From Trametes villosa (taxonomy: Eukaryota; Basidiomycota; Agaricomycetes; Polyporales; Polyporaceae), in the NCBI GenBank assembly GCA_002964805.2, contig PUDQ02000001.1, positions 6,968,001-7,032,000 of the forward strand: DNA of 64,000 bases. Reading direction: 5' to 3'. The notes beneath the pieces were generated by a model. That model saw only the letters and a list, made by a program, of their open reading frames with translations, was not told the origin of the DNA and made no database searches. Both the position numbers and the translations under genes were made by a program. Shown here one piece after another: positions 22,821 through 32,272 of the stretch. How positions within the stretch are numbered: the first letter of the stretch is position 1; every line of letters begins with the position of its first letter.

Positions 22821-23067
22821 AGGAAGGGAGGGCGGAGGAAGTAGATTGAGTGCGGATAAGACACTTTACAACGAGATATACGAACTGAGGAATAGTCTAC
22901 ATCCAGGCGAGTATTTATAGAAGTAATCTAATTGTTCTGGCGAAACAATAAGGAACAACATAAAAGGGAGGAAGTCCGAAAGGGGGAAGTCCGAATACAA
23001 TAAGTTATTGTCTTCGTCCTTCCAAGTCAATCACAACGCGCAAAGCACCTTGGCTCCGGTCCGGAAC

Positions 23068-23286
23068 AGGCAAAGAATAGGACAGGAACTGGATTCCTGT
23101 CCAAAACCTGTCCACTAGCCTTGTTCAGGTCCGGAACTTTTGCTTATGTCATATTAAGCCCACCTAACGGGGGCTTTCCGAAAGTTTAAAGTCTGGCTTT
23201 ATCTTAGGTAATCCCTAGTCGGGACCTGAACCAGGTTGGTAGACGGGCTTTGGACAGGAAACCAATTCCTGTCCTGTCCTTTGCCT
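23068..23286. repeat. Imperfect inverted repeat (foldback)
   Basis: The left arm, 23068-23134 (begins AGGCAAAGAATAGGACAGGA, ends TTCAGGTCC), matches the reverse complement of the right arm, about 23221-23286 (begins GGGACCTGAA, ends TTTGCC), at roughly 80 percent over about 65 bp, with a loop of about 85 bp. Weaker pairing extends outside both arms. A transcript would fold into a long hairpin; it could be a MITE-like relic. Confidence 0.5.
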
Positions 23287-23539
23287 ATTCTGTGTTGGAG
23301 CAATCGAGAAATCCGGTCGTCAAGAGTGAAAAGCGAGGTGTTCTGGTTGTCCTGTACAGTAATGTCGTGGTACAGAGGCAAACAGATGGTGTACAAAAAC
23401 AGAACGGGGCGCGATACTGAACGCCTTGGCAAGCGCCGGCGAGCAGGCGCTCGCTCGCTCAAATCCAAAATCCAACATTCTGGGCCCGAACCTGTGTGCT
23501 GTGCGCGTCGTGAATACCGTAGATAAGGAGCGGAGTAAG

Positions 23540-23650
23540 TATCGGACATGAGCGGACATGACAGACATGGTAAGTATGTATAGGACAAAAGCGGACGTAC
23601 GACGGACATGGGCAGACACGAGCGGACCTGGGCGGACATGAGGTCCGAAC
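23540..23650 (+). repeat. Short GGACATG-type direct repeats
   Basis: Repeated (C)GGACATG(A/G)GC units (for example near 23544, 23552, 23605 and 23634) in an otherwise noncoding stretch. Imperfect, with variable spacing. Confidence 0.45.
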
Positions 23651-24074
23651 CTTTGGAGGTGGCGCACGGGGTGTAACACCGACACACTAAGTGCTCGAAA
23701 TCGCGGCGGCGCGCCGCCGCAAAGCTCCAAAAATAAATCAGGACCTGAGCGGTGTAGGATTAACATATATAAGATCTGAGAAACAGTGCCCGTGCGTGCA
23801 AACACTGTGCGCGATTTTGCACGTCTCTCAAGAGCAGTAAAATAAGCGCCCATTTGTTAATGCACCGCGGCGTGAGCTGCCGCAAAGCTCTTGCAATTTT
23901 GCGTATAATCTGATCAGATTTGGCGGTAAAAAAGCGCGTAGATAGTACTGTTTTGTATAGCTACTCGTGCAGTGCTCGCGAGCAAGTGTGCGCCGGCGCG
24001 CGTTCTCACAAGTCTGGGACGCGCCTTCGGCGTGCGCGTGTCCGTCACCCTGGGCACCCAATATGGGCCGCTGC

Positions 24075-24078
24075 GCGG
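24075..24078. repeat. Target site duplication, left
   Basis: GCGG immediately before the TGATGC start of the 5' LTR, repeated directly after the 3' LTR end at 37738. 4-bp duplications are usual for Ty3/gypsy integrases. Confidence 0.6.
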
Positions 24079-24837
24079 TGATGCGCACGGTGCCACTCTG
24101 ACCCCAGGATCCTTCGCCAGGCCTCTACGCTCGGCGCACCGCGCGTTATGCACGCGCTCGCGGAAGAGCGCGCGTCCCTCTCCTCAGGTATCCGCAAGGG
24201 CGCGGTGGTTCCGCTCGCGACGGGCCCGGAGGCTTCGCGCACGTTGAGCGGGACTATCGGCCGAGCGGGCGGAGCGCGAGTCATCGCCAAGGGCGGGCGC
24301 AGCACGCGGGCCGCCTTATCGGGCGCGGCCGCCAATCGTAGGGCGGGCATTCGCGAGCGCGCGTGGACTCGCGCGCGGCGGGGCCGCCGTCCTCGCGGTT
24401 CGCGGCGCGGGTCTCCGAAGGGGTTCTGGATCCTTTCGCTGGTCTAGGCTGGGTAGCTACGATTCATCCATGTACCTACGCGCCCCGGGCGCCAGGGAAT
24501 TCAGATTCCTTTCCCCCTCACCCTCAGGAGCTCAATTGCGTCTGCGTCCCCCTCTGCGAATAGCGTCCTGCGTTGCGTTGCGTTGCGTTGCGAACTGCGC
24601 CCCTGCGTCTTCCCTAGCGTTCCCGCTTGCGCTCTCACTGCGAACCCTCCCGCCAGCGCTCCGCGTACGCGTTGCGATCCGCGCGAGACTTGCCAGCGCA
24701 TCGCGCTTTCGCCGCAAGGGCACCCCGACTCGAACCTCGCTCCTCCTCCGCTTCGCGCTTAGCTTCCCTACAGGCCTCGTCCTCCGAAGGCCCTCGGCCT
24801 GTCTCTGGTTGCCCCTAGGGGATAGTCGAGTGCATCA
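24079..24837 (+). repeat. 5' long terminal repeat
   Basis: Begins TGATGCGCACGG and ends GAGTGCATCA, so the ends form the short inverted repeat TGATGC/GCATCA starting with the canonical TG and ending CA. Differs from the 3' copy by about 20 positions counted by eye, including two or three 1-nt indels. Contains a GCGTT microsatellite around 24573-24593. Confidence 0.92.
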
Positions 24838-24839
24838 TT

Positions 24840-24852
24840 CTGGTGACCACCG
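24840..24852 (+). other. Primer binding site (putative)
   Basis: TGGTGACCACCGC starts 2 nt after the LTR and begins with TGG, complementary to the universal CCA end of tRNA; a tRNA ending GCGGTGGTCACCA would pair along it. Which tRNA this is cannot be told here. Confidence 0.5.
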
Positions 24853-25404
24853 CAGGGGGGTGGAGTTAGAACTTCACAGTCGGCTTCCTCCTTCGACGGC
24901 AACAGCGCCGTCCCCGTCGCGATTACGCGAAAGACTCGCTCCCGCTCGCGACAGGCTTCCCTCTCAGAGGAGCTCCTCTTCACTAGCTTCAAGCAGGCCG
25001 TCTCGCGACTCCGCAACAGGCTCGACCTCGAGCAGACACAGGCGATCCTCGAACCCATTCACGCTATCCTCGAAAAGGGAGCAGCAGTACTCGCTCGCGA
25101 CCCCGACGCGACCGCGTGGATCCGCGACACTGCGCTTCAAGTCATCGAATCCGCTGTCGAACCCCGTCAGACCGAAGAGCTCGACGACCTCTCCATCCTC
25201 GACGACTCGGCAATCTTCCAGACTCCAGCAGCGAGTCCGAACCTGCGCCGTACCGAGCTCTCCCCCATCGACCAGTCCGCCTCCGACGAACAGGCCTCGC
25301 AGCCGCGTTCTGAAACACCGTCGTCGCCAAGCGTACCGTCTATCAGCCCTCCATCCCCGACTCTGTCGTCTCGCTCGCGCTCGCCCCCGACACCTAGCGC
25401 CAAC
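24847..25404 (+). other. Open N-terminal extension of gag lacking an AUG
   Basis: The gag frame is open for 186 codons upstream of its first ATG, back to a TGA at 24844. Its translation looks like real protein: a helical acidic region (QAVSRLRNRLDLEQTQAILE; DALDDLS-like EELDDLSILDD) then a Ser/Pro-rich stretch running into the ATG at 25405. There is no ATG in it. Possible explanations are a near-cognate start such as ACG at 24925, splicing from an ATG in the LTR, or loss of the start in this copy. Confidence 0.5.
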
Positions 25405-27885
25405 ATGCCGGGAGAACACGACGACCAATCGCGCTCGCGGCGCGCTATGCCGCCCGCGCGCCATTCCACGGCGCCGATCTTCGACCCGCAGGAGGTACGC
25501 ACGCTGCGTCGCTTCTTCCAGGACCTCGAGGCGCTCTTCGAGATCTGCGAGGTGGAGGACGACCAAGCCAAGAAGCGGTGGGTCATCCGCTACCTCCCGA
25601 TCGCCGTGAGCGACCTCTGCGAAGGGCTACCCGCCTACACCGAGGCCGCGAAGTCGTACGAGGACCTGAAGAAGGCGATCACCGAGTTGTACCCCGGGGC
25701 AGGGGAGACGCGCAAGTATTCCGTCGCCGACGTCGAGGCGTTAGTTGCGGCGCGCGGCGCGCGCCCCATCACCAGCATCACGGAGCTATCGAGCTACCAC
25801 CGCGACTTCCTCGCCATGACCACCTACCTCATCAGCAAGGACCGCATCTCGAAGTCCGAGCAGTCGCGCCTATTCGTTCGCGGCATCCGCTCGCCTCTAT
25901 GGGAGCAAGTCTCGCAGCGTCTTCAGCTTAAGGAGCCCGACCACTACCCCGACGACCCGTACCCGCTCGAGACGGTCTACAACGCGGCGGCCTTCGTCCT
26001 TCATGGCACCTTGGCCTCTAGTCCGCCCTCGGTTCCCGCAGCAAGCGAAGCGCGAGGCGCGCCGAGCAGCGGGGGCGCGACCGTGAAGGTCGAGGACTTG
26101 GGCTCGATCCTCAGGCTCCTCGCGCAGTCGGTTGGTGAAGGGAGCGCGAACGCGATCGCGAACGTCGCGAACCGCGTCGGAGGTCCGCCCGGAGGCGGTC
26201 CGCAGCGATTCCAGCCCCCACCGCACGCTCGAGGGGACGCTCGCTATCCGCCTGGCAATGGGCCCGGGGGGAACTTCTGCCACTACTGCGGCAACGCGAA
26301 CTGCCAGATGAGGACTTGCCCGTTCGTGGAGGAAGACGTGCGTGGTGGTCGCGTCATGCGCAACGAGCAGGGCTACGTGGTACTCCCGAACGGTAACTTC
26401 ATCCCGAGGACGCTCTCCAACCCTCACTTCGAAGGCGTGACGATCCGCGACCGCGTCTACGAGTGGCACCGTCGCAACCCGAACGCGCTGGCGCATAACG
26501 CGAACGCGCCCGCGGCCGCCCAGCTCAGCTTCGAGATCGCGAACGACGACTACGACTACCCCCCTCTGCAGAGCTTTCAGTTCAGTGCCGTGGACCGCAT
26601 CGCGCAGCTGGAACACGAGATCTACGCCCTCAAGCAGGCTAGTGCGCGACAGGGTGGGAGTCGGTTTGACGGAGTAGAGATCCCGCCTTACCGGGGTCCG
26701 CGCTCGCGCCCGACGTCGCCGTTCCGACCTGAGCGAGGGCGCTCTAGTGACGCGCGCTCCGAGCAGCCGCGCACCAGAGACCCCTCCCAGCAAAGGATCG
26801 GCCCCCCGTCGAACCCAGCCAGCTCAGGGCAGCGCCAGCGCGATCCTCCGCCTCACCAGCCAGCTCCCCCACGGGACTCGGGCGCGCGCGAGGCGCGTGA
26901 CACGACTATCAGCACTTCCGCGCGCGAGCAGGAAGCGCCACGCGCAGCGGCCCGGCCACCTACCCCCTTCAAGGAACCTGCCGCGCCCCGCGAAGCAGCG
27001 CCGAGCGGTAGTCGCGAGCACCCGTTCGCGAAGTCGCGCGACGCGACGTACGCTCCTCCGCAGAACCGTAACTTCGGAGCGCCGCCTGCGAAGCCGAAGG
27101 AATCCGAGCGTGAGACAGCCTACCGCACGCACGTCCCGGTCTATAACGCCAAGTTCGCGGAGGAGATCTTTGAGCGTTCGATGAAGACCCCGGTGATCAC
27201 GCTTTCGCCAGAGGAGCTCCTGTCGATCTCACCTGAGTTGCGCGCGAAGTACCGCGAGGCGGTCTCGCCGAAGCGCGTCCCGACGGGCGCGCGGTCGGTG
27301 AACTTTGCCAACGTCGACTCCTTCCCGGACCATCTCGAGAACGACGTGTCATGTCACGGCGACCCACTGGAGCCCGGAAGCTTGGTCATCCCGGACCCGT
27401 ACGAGGTCTACCTACGCAGCGACGCGGCGAAGGACGAGACGCCGCCCCTCAGCGTCGCGAAGGAGTCTCACGCACTGCGCTCTATCTCGGGGCTGGTCGA
27501 CAACAAGGAGTGGATCGAGGGGATCATCGACCCAGGTTGCATGATCATCGCGATGTCTGAAGGAGTCTGTCACGCGCTGGGACTCGGGTACGATCCCACC
27601 ATCCAGCTTCGCATGCAGTCCGCGAACGGCGCGTGCGATTACTCCTTGGGGCTCGTTCGGAACGTCCCGTTCCGCGTCGCGGACATCGTCCTCTACCTGC
27701 AGGTCCACATCATCCGCAACCCTCCCTACGACATGTTGCTGGGTCGGCCATTCGACGTACTCACGCGCAGCGTCGTCAAGAACCTCGACGACGAAGGCCA
27801 GACCATCACCCTCCACTGTCCGAACACGGGGCAAGTCGTCACCATCCCGACGCAGCCGCGCGGGAAGGCTCGATTTCGTGCTTAA
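25405..27885 (+). CDS. Gag-protease polyprotein of the LTR element
   Basis: 826 aa from the first in-frame ATG. The capsid-like region (about 25-200) has the helical pattern of Ty3/gypsy Gag (RRFFQDLEALFEIC, KKRWVIRYLP, SYHRDFLAMTTYLI). A zinc knuckle at 26278-26319 reads CHYCGNANCQMRTC, that is C-x2-C-x4-C-x4-C, with Cys where His is usual. It is followed by a conserved-looking block ending VLPNGNFIPRTL, a long Pro/Arg/Ser-rich linker, and a C-terminal retropepsin (about 690-810). The protease active site is IIDPGC at 27523-27540, a DPGC variant of D(T/S)G(A/S), with the flap-side motif MLLGRPFDVL. Overlaps the pol frame at its stop codon. Confidence 0.85.
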   Translation: MPGEHDDQSRSRRAMPPARHSTAPIFDPQEVRTLRRFFQDLEALFEICEVEDDQAKKRWVIRYLPIAVSDLCEGLPAYTEAAKSYEDLKKAITELYPGAGETRKYSVADVEALVAARGARPITSITELSSYHRDFLAMTTYLISKDRISKSEQSRLFVRGIRSPLWEQVSQRLQLKEPDHYPDDPYPLETVYNAAAFVLHGTLASSPPSVPAASEARGAPSSGGATVKVEDLGSILRLLAQSVGEGSANAIANVANRVGGPPGGGPQRFQPPPHARGDARYPPGNGPGGNFCHYCGNANCQMRTCPFVEEDVRGGRVMRNEQGYVVLPNGNFIPRTLSNPHFEGVTIRDRVYEWHRRNPNALAHNANAPAAAQLSFEIANDDYDYPPLQSFQFSAVDRIAQLEHEIYALKQASARQGGSRFDGVEIPPYRGPRSRPTSPFRPERGRSSDARSEQPRTRDPSQQRIGPPSNPASSGQRQRDPPPHQPAPPRDSGAREARDTTISTSAREQEAPRAAARPPTPFKEPAAPREAAPSGSREHPFAKSRDATYAPPQNRNFGAPPAKPKESERETAYRTHVPVYNAKFAEEIFERSMKTPVITLSPEELLSISPELRAKYREAVSPKRVPTGARSVNFANVDSFPDHLENDVSCHGDPLEPGSLVIPDPYEVYLRSDAAKDETPPLSVAKESHALRSISGLVDNKEWIEGIIDPGCMIIAMSEGVCHALGLGYDPTIQLRMQSANGACDYSLGLVRNVPFRVADIVLYLQVHIIRNPPYDMLLGRPFDVLTRSVVKNLDDEGQTITLHCPNTGQVVTIPTQPRGKARFRA

Positions 27886-27888
27886 CGC
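27878..27888 (+). other. Candidate +1 frameshift site between gag and pol
   Basis: The gag frame ends GCT TAA C and the pol frame is +1 relative to it and open across this point and at least 150 nt before it. A stop-codon-stimulated +1 shift at GCU-UAA-C would resemble antizyme sites (GCG UGA C in budding yeast). Pol has no good in-frame AUG near its start. Confidence 0.4.
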
Positions 27889-30800
27889 GCCCGCGTCGCC
27901 ATCTTCGTACCTGTTCGCGGACGCGGAAAGCGCGGAGGTGGCCGTGATCGTGGAAGCGGACGGCGACGTCCCTTTCATCAGTGCCTATACCCCAGTTACC
28001 CCTTCTGCCGCGGACTCGTCTATCTCTCTCTCTCTCTCTGCGCTCTATCTCTCTGCTTGTGACCGTCTCCCAGAAATCGCGGCGTCCTACGCCCTAGAAC
28101 AAAACCCACAAAGCGAACCGGTTTCACGTCTCTCTGGCTCGATCTCTCTCTCAGCTTCGGACTCTTTCCCTGTCTCGGGAGTGGATCGCGTAGCGACGCA
28201 CTGCTCCCCGAACCCGGCGCAACCCGAGGTTCAAGATACCCGAGCTACCCCCTCTCAGTTCGCGCTTAGGACGGAGGCAGGCGTGCGGGTCGTATACGCG
28301 CGCGAAGACCCTCGCGACACGGCGGCGGCCTTCATCCAGTCGAAGAAGAAGTACAAGCCCGTCGCGCAAAAGGTCCGCGCCGTCCTCGGCACCGTGCCAA
28401 CCCAGTTCCGCATAGAGCGCGACATTCGCGGCGACCCGCTCGCGAACATGCCCCGGCTCGACCCGCGCCCGCCGGAGTTCGTACCCACCGGCCGTTACAC
28501 GCTGGAGCGGAAGGAGGCGTTCGACAAGCTCCACGGCGGCGACTTCCTCTGGCCAGAGGAGAAGCGCCTTCTCCATCACTTCATGACGCTACACCACGAC
28601 GCTTTCGCTTGGAGCGACGCGGAGCGCGGGTGCTTCAAACCGGAGTACTTCCCGCCGGTGGAGTTCCCCGTCCTCCCACACACCCCGTGGGTCGAGCGCA
28701 ATATCCCCATCCCTCCAGGGCTCTACAAGCAGGTCTGCGAGATGCTGAAGAAGAAGATCGCGGCCGGCGTGTACGAGCCCTCCAATTCCTCCTATCGGTC
28801 GCGCTGGTTCTGCGTTCTCAAGAAGGACGGGAAGTCTCTGCGCATCGTCCACAGTCTCGAGCCGCTCAATAAGGTCACGATCCAGCACTCAGGGGTCCCG
28901 CCTACGCCCGACTACCTCGCAGAGCAGTTCGGAGGGCGCGCGTGCGGCGCGATCCTCGACCTCTATGTCGGCTACGACGAGCGGATGATCGCGGAGACCT
29001 CGCGCGACCTCACCACCTTCCAGACCCCCTTTGGAGCCTTGCGTCACTGTACGCTGCCGATGGGATGGTCCAATTCCGTCCCCATCTTCCACGAGGACGT
29101 CACCTACATTTTGCGACCGGAGATCCCCGAGTTCACGGTACCCTACATCGATGACGTACCTGGCAAGGGCCCCGAATCCGACTATCGCGGCGAGGACGGC
29201 ACGTACGAGACGATCCCCGCGAACCCAGGCATTCGGCGTTTCGTCTGGGAGCACTTCGGCAACATGAACCGTATCGTGCAGCGCATGAAGTACGCGGGAG
29301 GCACCTTCTCGGGCACGAAGTCGATCCTCTGCGCGCGCGAGATCATGGTCGTCGGACACCGGTGCACACCAGAGGGACGTCTACCGGACGAGTCGCGCGT
29401 GGCAGCGATCAAGAACTGGGGTCCGTGCAAGGATCTCTCCGAAGTACGCGCCTTCCTCGGAACGGTGGGCGTAGTGCGCATCTTCATCCGCAACTTCGCG
29501 AAGCGCGCGAACGCGCTAGTCCAGCTCACGCGCAAGGACGCACCCTTCGAGTTCGGACCCGCGCAGCTCGCCGCGATGAACGATCTGCGCCAAGCGCTTC
29601 TCGAGTCTCCGGCCCTCCGCGCGATCAACTACGACTCTCCCGCGCCGGTCATCCTCGCAGTCGACACGTCCTACATCGCCGTCGGCTACCACCTCTGCCA
29701 GTGCGATGAAGAGGACCCGCGCAAGCGGTTCTACAGTCGCTTCGGGTCGATCACGCTCAACGAACGGGAGGCGCGCTTCTCCCAACCAAAACTGGAGCTC
29801 TATGGCCTCTTCCGCGCCCTGCAAGCGACGAAGCTCTACCTAGTCGGCATCCGCAGACTAGTAGTGGAAGTGGACGCGCGCTACATCCGCGGAATGCTAC
29901 AGAATCCGGACCTCGCCCCCAGCGCGAGTATAAACCGCTGGATCCTCGGAATCCTAACCTTCCACTTCCATCTCGTTCACGTTCCCGGAACCTCCCACGG
30001 ACCGGACGGTCTCTCGCGGCGACCGCGACAACCAGGAGACCCTGAAGTTGACGAAGAAGAGGGCGAGGAGTTCGAGGACTGGATCGACAAGATCCACGGC
30101 TTCCTGCACCAGCTACTTCCGCGACCGCGCAGCCGCCCTCCTCGCGAACGCGACCCCATACACCTCTTCGCTCTCGCCGATGCGACCGAGGACGGTCACG
30201 ATTTCAGCGAGGGGGAGGAGGCGCAGGACACGGAGGCACAGAACGCGAGCGAAGCAGGAGGGCCGAGTACGAGGGCGAAGCGGGCCAAAGCACGAGCGAA
30301 GGTCAGGTTCGCGTCAGAAGACGACACGCGCGCGATCCCAGAACCGGAGGGCGAGGCAGAGATGCCCTACGCGGAGCACACTCGGCGAGCGGACGAACGG
30401 CTAGAACGCGTCGCGAGTTGGTTGCGCACGCTCCAGCGACCCGAGGGACTCAAGGACGCAGAATACCGCACCTTCATCAAGTACGCGCAAGGCTTCTTCG
30501 TGGATGGCGAGCGACTGTGGAAGAAGGACTCGCAAGGCGCACACAAGCTCGTAGTCTGGCGCGCAAGACGACTGGCGACTCTCCGAGCGGCACACGACGA
30601 CATAGGACACCGCGGCAGCTACGCAACGTTGCATCTCGTCGCCGAGCGCTTTTGGTGGCCCTCGCTCCGCGACGACGCGACGTGGTATGTCAAGACCTGC
30701 CATATCTGTCAGACGCGCCAGCACCGCAAGGTCCTGATCCCTCCAGACGTCGCTCGCCCGGGCGGACTCGGCGTACGATGGTACATCGACATCATGAAGA

Positions 30801-31804
30801 TGCCTAGCTCAGGCGGATACACGATCATCGTTGTCGCGCGTTGCTCTGTGTCAGCGTGGCCGGAGTGGCGGATGCTGCGCTCGGAGAACGAGAAGACAGT
30901 CAGCGACTTCCTCTTCCAGGAGCTGCTCTGCCGCTGGGGCGCGATAGTCGAGATCATCACGGACAACGGCTCCGCGTTCATCAGCGCAGCGCGCAAGCTC
31001 GAGGAGCGCTACAACCTCAACCGCATCAGCATCAGCCCGTACAACTCGAAGGCGAACGGCATCGTAGAGCGCTCTCACTTCGATACGCGCCAGGTCCTCT
31101 ACAAGGCGGCGGGCGGAGACCAGCACAAGTGGTCGCAGTACGCGCACTACGCGTTCTGGGCGGAGCGCGTCACGATCCGGCGGCGCATGGGCTGCTCCCC
31201 GTACTTCGCGGTGACCGGTTGCCACCCGGTCCTCCCCTTGGACGTCGCGGAGGCTACGTACCTACTACCGCCACCGGTCGGGCTGTTATCCACCGAAGAG
31301 TTGCTCGCGCGTCGTGCGACTGAGCTACAAAAGCGTCAGGAACAGCTCGCGACGCTGAACTCGAGAGTCTATCGCGCGCGGGTGGAGGCGGCGCGCAAGT
31401 TCGAGCGCGACCACGCGGCCACGATCCGAGACTACGACTTCAAGGCTGGCGCACTGGTGTTGATGCGACACACGCAGATCGAGAAGTCGCTCAACCGCAA
31501 GATGCGACCACGGTACACGGGTCCGCTGGTAGTGATCTCGCGCAACCGCGGCGGGGCGTATGCCCTGTGCGAACTCGATGGGACCGTGCTACATCGCGCG
31601 GTGGGCGCGTTCCGCCTGATCCCCTACGCCGCGCGACGCACCATTCCGCTCCCCGAGAACTTCGCGGACATCTCGCAGAAGAGGCTAGCGGAGCTGACGG
31701 AGGGCGACGACGACGGCCTTGATGACCCGGAGCCCGAGCTACTCGATGGCGCGCGCGATGTAGACGGCGACGTCGATAGCAGCGGCTCGGAGGACGACGA
31801 GTAA
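27878..31804 (+). CDS. Pol polyprotein (reverse transcriptase-RNase H-integrase)
   Basis: 1308 codons open from the overlap with gag. Reverse transcriptase: SRWFCVLKKDGKSLRIVHSL, then the catalytic YIDD at 29144-29155. RNase H: LAVDTSYIAVGYHLCQ, LELYGLFRAL and VVEVDARYIRGML supply the D-E-D residues. Integrase: an HHCC zinc region near 30592-30715 (HDDIGHRGSY; CHICQTRQ), then D,D,E catalytic residues in WYIDIM, IITDNGSAF and GIVERSH. A GPY/F-like module follows (RYTGPLVVISRNRGGAYALCEL). Integrase after RNase H fixes the element as Ty3/gypsy. The N-terminal 190 residues, before the RT, have no known domain and include a Ser/Leu tract encoded by a TCTCTC microsatellite. The region near 30182-30217 duplicates sequence near the 3' LTR. 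Confidence 0.93.
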   Translation: MLNAPASPSSYLFADAESAEVAVIVEADGDVPFISAYTPVTPSAADSSISLSLSALYLSACDRLPEIAASYALEQNPQSEPVSRLSGSISLSASDSFPVSGVDRVATHCSPNPAQPEVQDTRATPSQFALRTEAGVRVVYAREDPRDTAAAFIQSKKKYKPVAQKVRAVLGTVPTQFRIERDIRGDPLANMPRLDPRPPEFVPTGRYTLERKEAFDKLHGGDFLWPEEKRLLHHFMTLHHDAFAWSDAERGCFKPEYFPPVEFPVLPHTPWVERNIPIPPGLYKQVCEMLKKKIAAGVYEPSNSSYRSRWFCVLKKDGKSLRIVHSLEPLNKVTIQHSGVPPTPDYLAEQFGGRACGAILDLYVGYDERMIAETSRDLTTFQTPFGALRHCTLPMGWSNSVPIFHEDVTYILRPEIPEFTVPYIDDVPGKGPESDYRGEDGTYETIPANPGIRRFVWEHFGNMNRIVQRMKYAGGTFSGTKSILCAREIMVVGHRCTPEGRLPDESRVAAIKNWGPCKDLSEVRAFLGTVGVVRIFIRNFAKRANALVQLTRKDAPFEFGPAQLAAMNDLRQALLESPALRAINYDSPAPVILAVDTSYIAVGYHLCQCDEEDPRKRFYSRFGSITLNEREARFSQPKLELYGLFRALQATKLYLVGIRRLVVEVDARYIRGMLQNPDLAPSASINRWILGILTFHFHLVHVPGTSHGPDGLSRRPRQPGDPEVDEEEGEEFEDWIDKIHGFLHQLLPRPRSRPPRERDPIHLFALADATEDGHDFSEGEEAQDTEAQNASEAGGPSTRAKRAKARAKVRFASEDDTRAIPEPEGEAEMPYAEHTRRADERLERVASWLRTLQRPEGLKDAEYRTFIKYAQGFFVDGERLWKKDSQGAHKLVVWRARRLATLRAAHDDIGHRGSYATLHLVAERFWWPSLRDDATWYVKTCHICQTRQHRKVLIPPDVARPGGLGVRWYIDIMKMPSSGGYTIIVVARCSVSAWPEWRMLRSENEKTVSDFLFQELLCRWGAIVEIITDNGSAFISAARKLEERYNLNRISISPYNSKANGIVERSHFDTRQVLYKAAGGDQHKWSQYAHYAFWAERVTIRRRMGCSPYFAVTGCHPVLPLDVAEATYLLPPPVGLLSTEELLARRATELQKRQEQLATLNSRVYRARVEAARKFERDHAATIRDYDFKAGALVLMRHTQIEKSLNRKMRPRYTGPLVVISRNRGGAYALCELDGTVLHRAVGAFRLIPYAARRTIPLPENFADISQKRLAELTEGDDDGLDDPEPELLDGARDVDGDVDSSGSEDDE
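30182..30217 (+). repeat. Internal copy of the 3' polypurine-tract region
   Basis: 36 bp (GCGACCGAGGACGGTC, AC, GATTTCAGCGAGGGGGAG) matching 36943-36978 at 34 of 36 positions. Here it is coding (EDGHDFSEGE) in the RNase H-integrase linker. It could serve as a second plus-strand priming site. Confidence 0.6.
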
Positions 31805-32272
31805 TCGGACCCAGTGCTACGTGTACGATACCTCTACGACGATGGACCATTCTTACCAATACTAGTCTCTCTTTCTCTGACCCGGCTTTCCCGTTTAAGA
31901 CCATACCCCACTTCCTCTTCAAACGCGCGCGCGCGAGCCCTTTGTGTGCGCGTACGTTCCGCTAAGTCCGCGCCTGGTCTTTCGGGCTCGCGAAGTACGC
32001 GCGCGTGCGAACGGCGCGCGGTTGCGCGCGTTTTCTGGGCCTCACACATTCGGTTGCCAAGAACTATACAGTTTTCATTGGTTTTCTCTATGTACCTTTA
32101 CGAACCAGCTACTATGGACGAGGGACACGGACTGGGGGGTGATACATGCTAACGCGAAGGTTACAGGAGTGAGGCGAGCGACGCGGACGGGAGCGGATAC
32201 GTACAACAAGACTTCGCGTCCGAGGCGAGCCAGCCCGCCCGAGCGCGCACCAAGAAGCGACCCTCTTGCCCT
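31805..32272. other. Spacer between convergent pol and accessory gene A
   Basis: 468 bp between the pol stop (plus) and the stop of accessory gene A (minus). GC-alternating tracts at 31926-31940; no ORF of note. The 3' ends of both transcription units must lie here. Confidence 0.4.

Larger units (their letters stand above)
21809..24078. other. Gene-poor, low-complexity DNA upstream of the retrotransposon
   Basis: About 2.3 kb without convincing genes. It contains GGTCGGA-type repeats (22545-22820), a foldback repeat (23068-23286) and GGACATG-type repeats (23540-23650). Base composition is uneven, with AT-rich patches near 22860-23040, unlike the flanking genes. It looks like old mobile-element debris or heterochromatic DNA. 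Confidence 0.45.

Noticed and set aside
24470..25609. Long plus-strand ORF covering the LTR end and gag leader in frame 2
   Set aside because: Arg/Ser/Pro-rich shadow of the gag frame; the overlapping frame 1 reads as a far more protein-like sequence and continues into gag.
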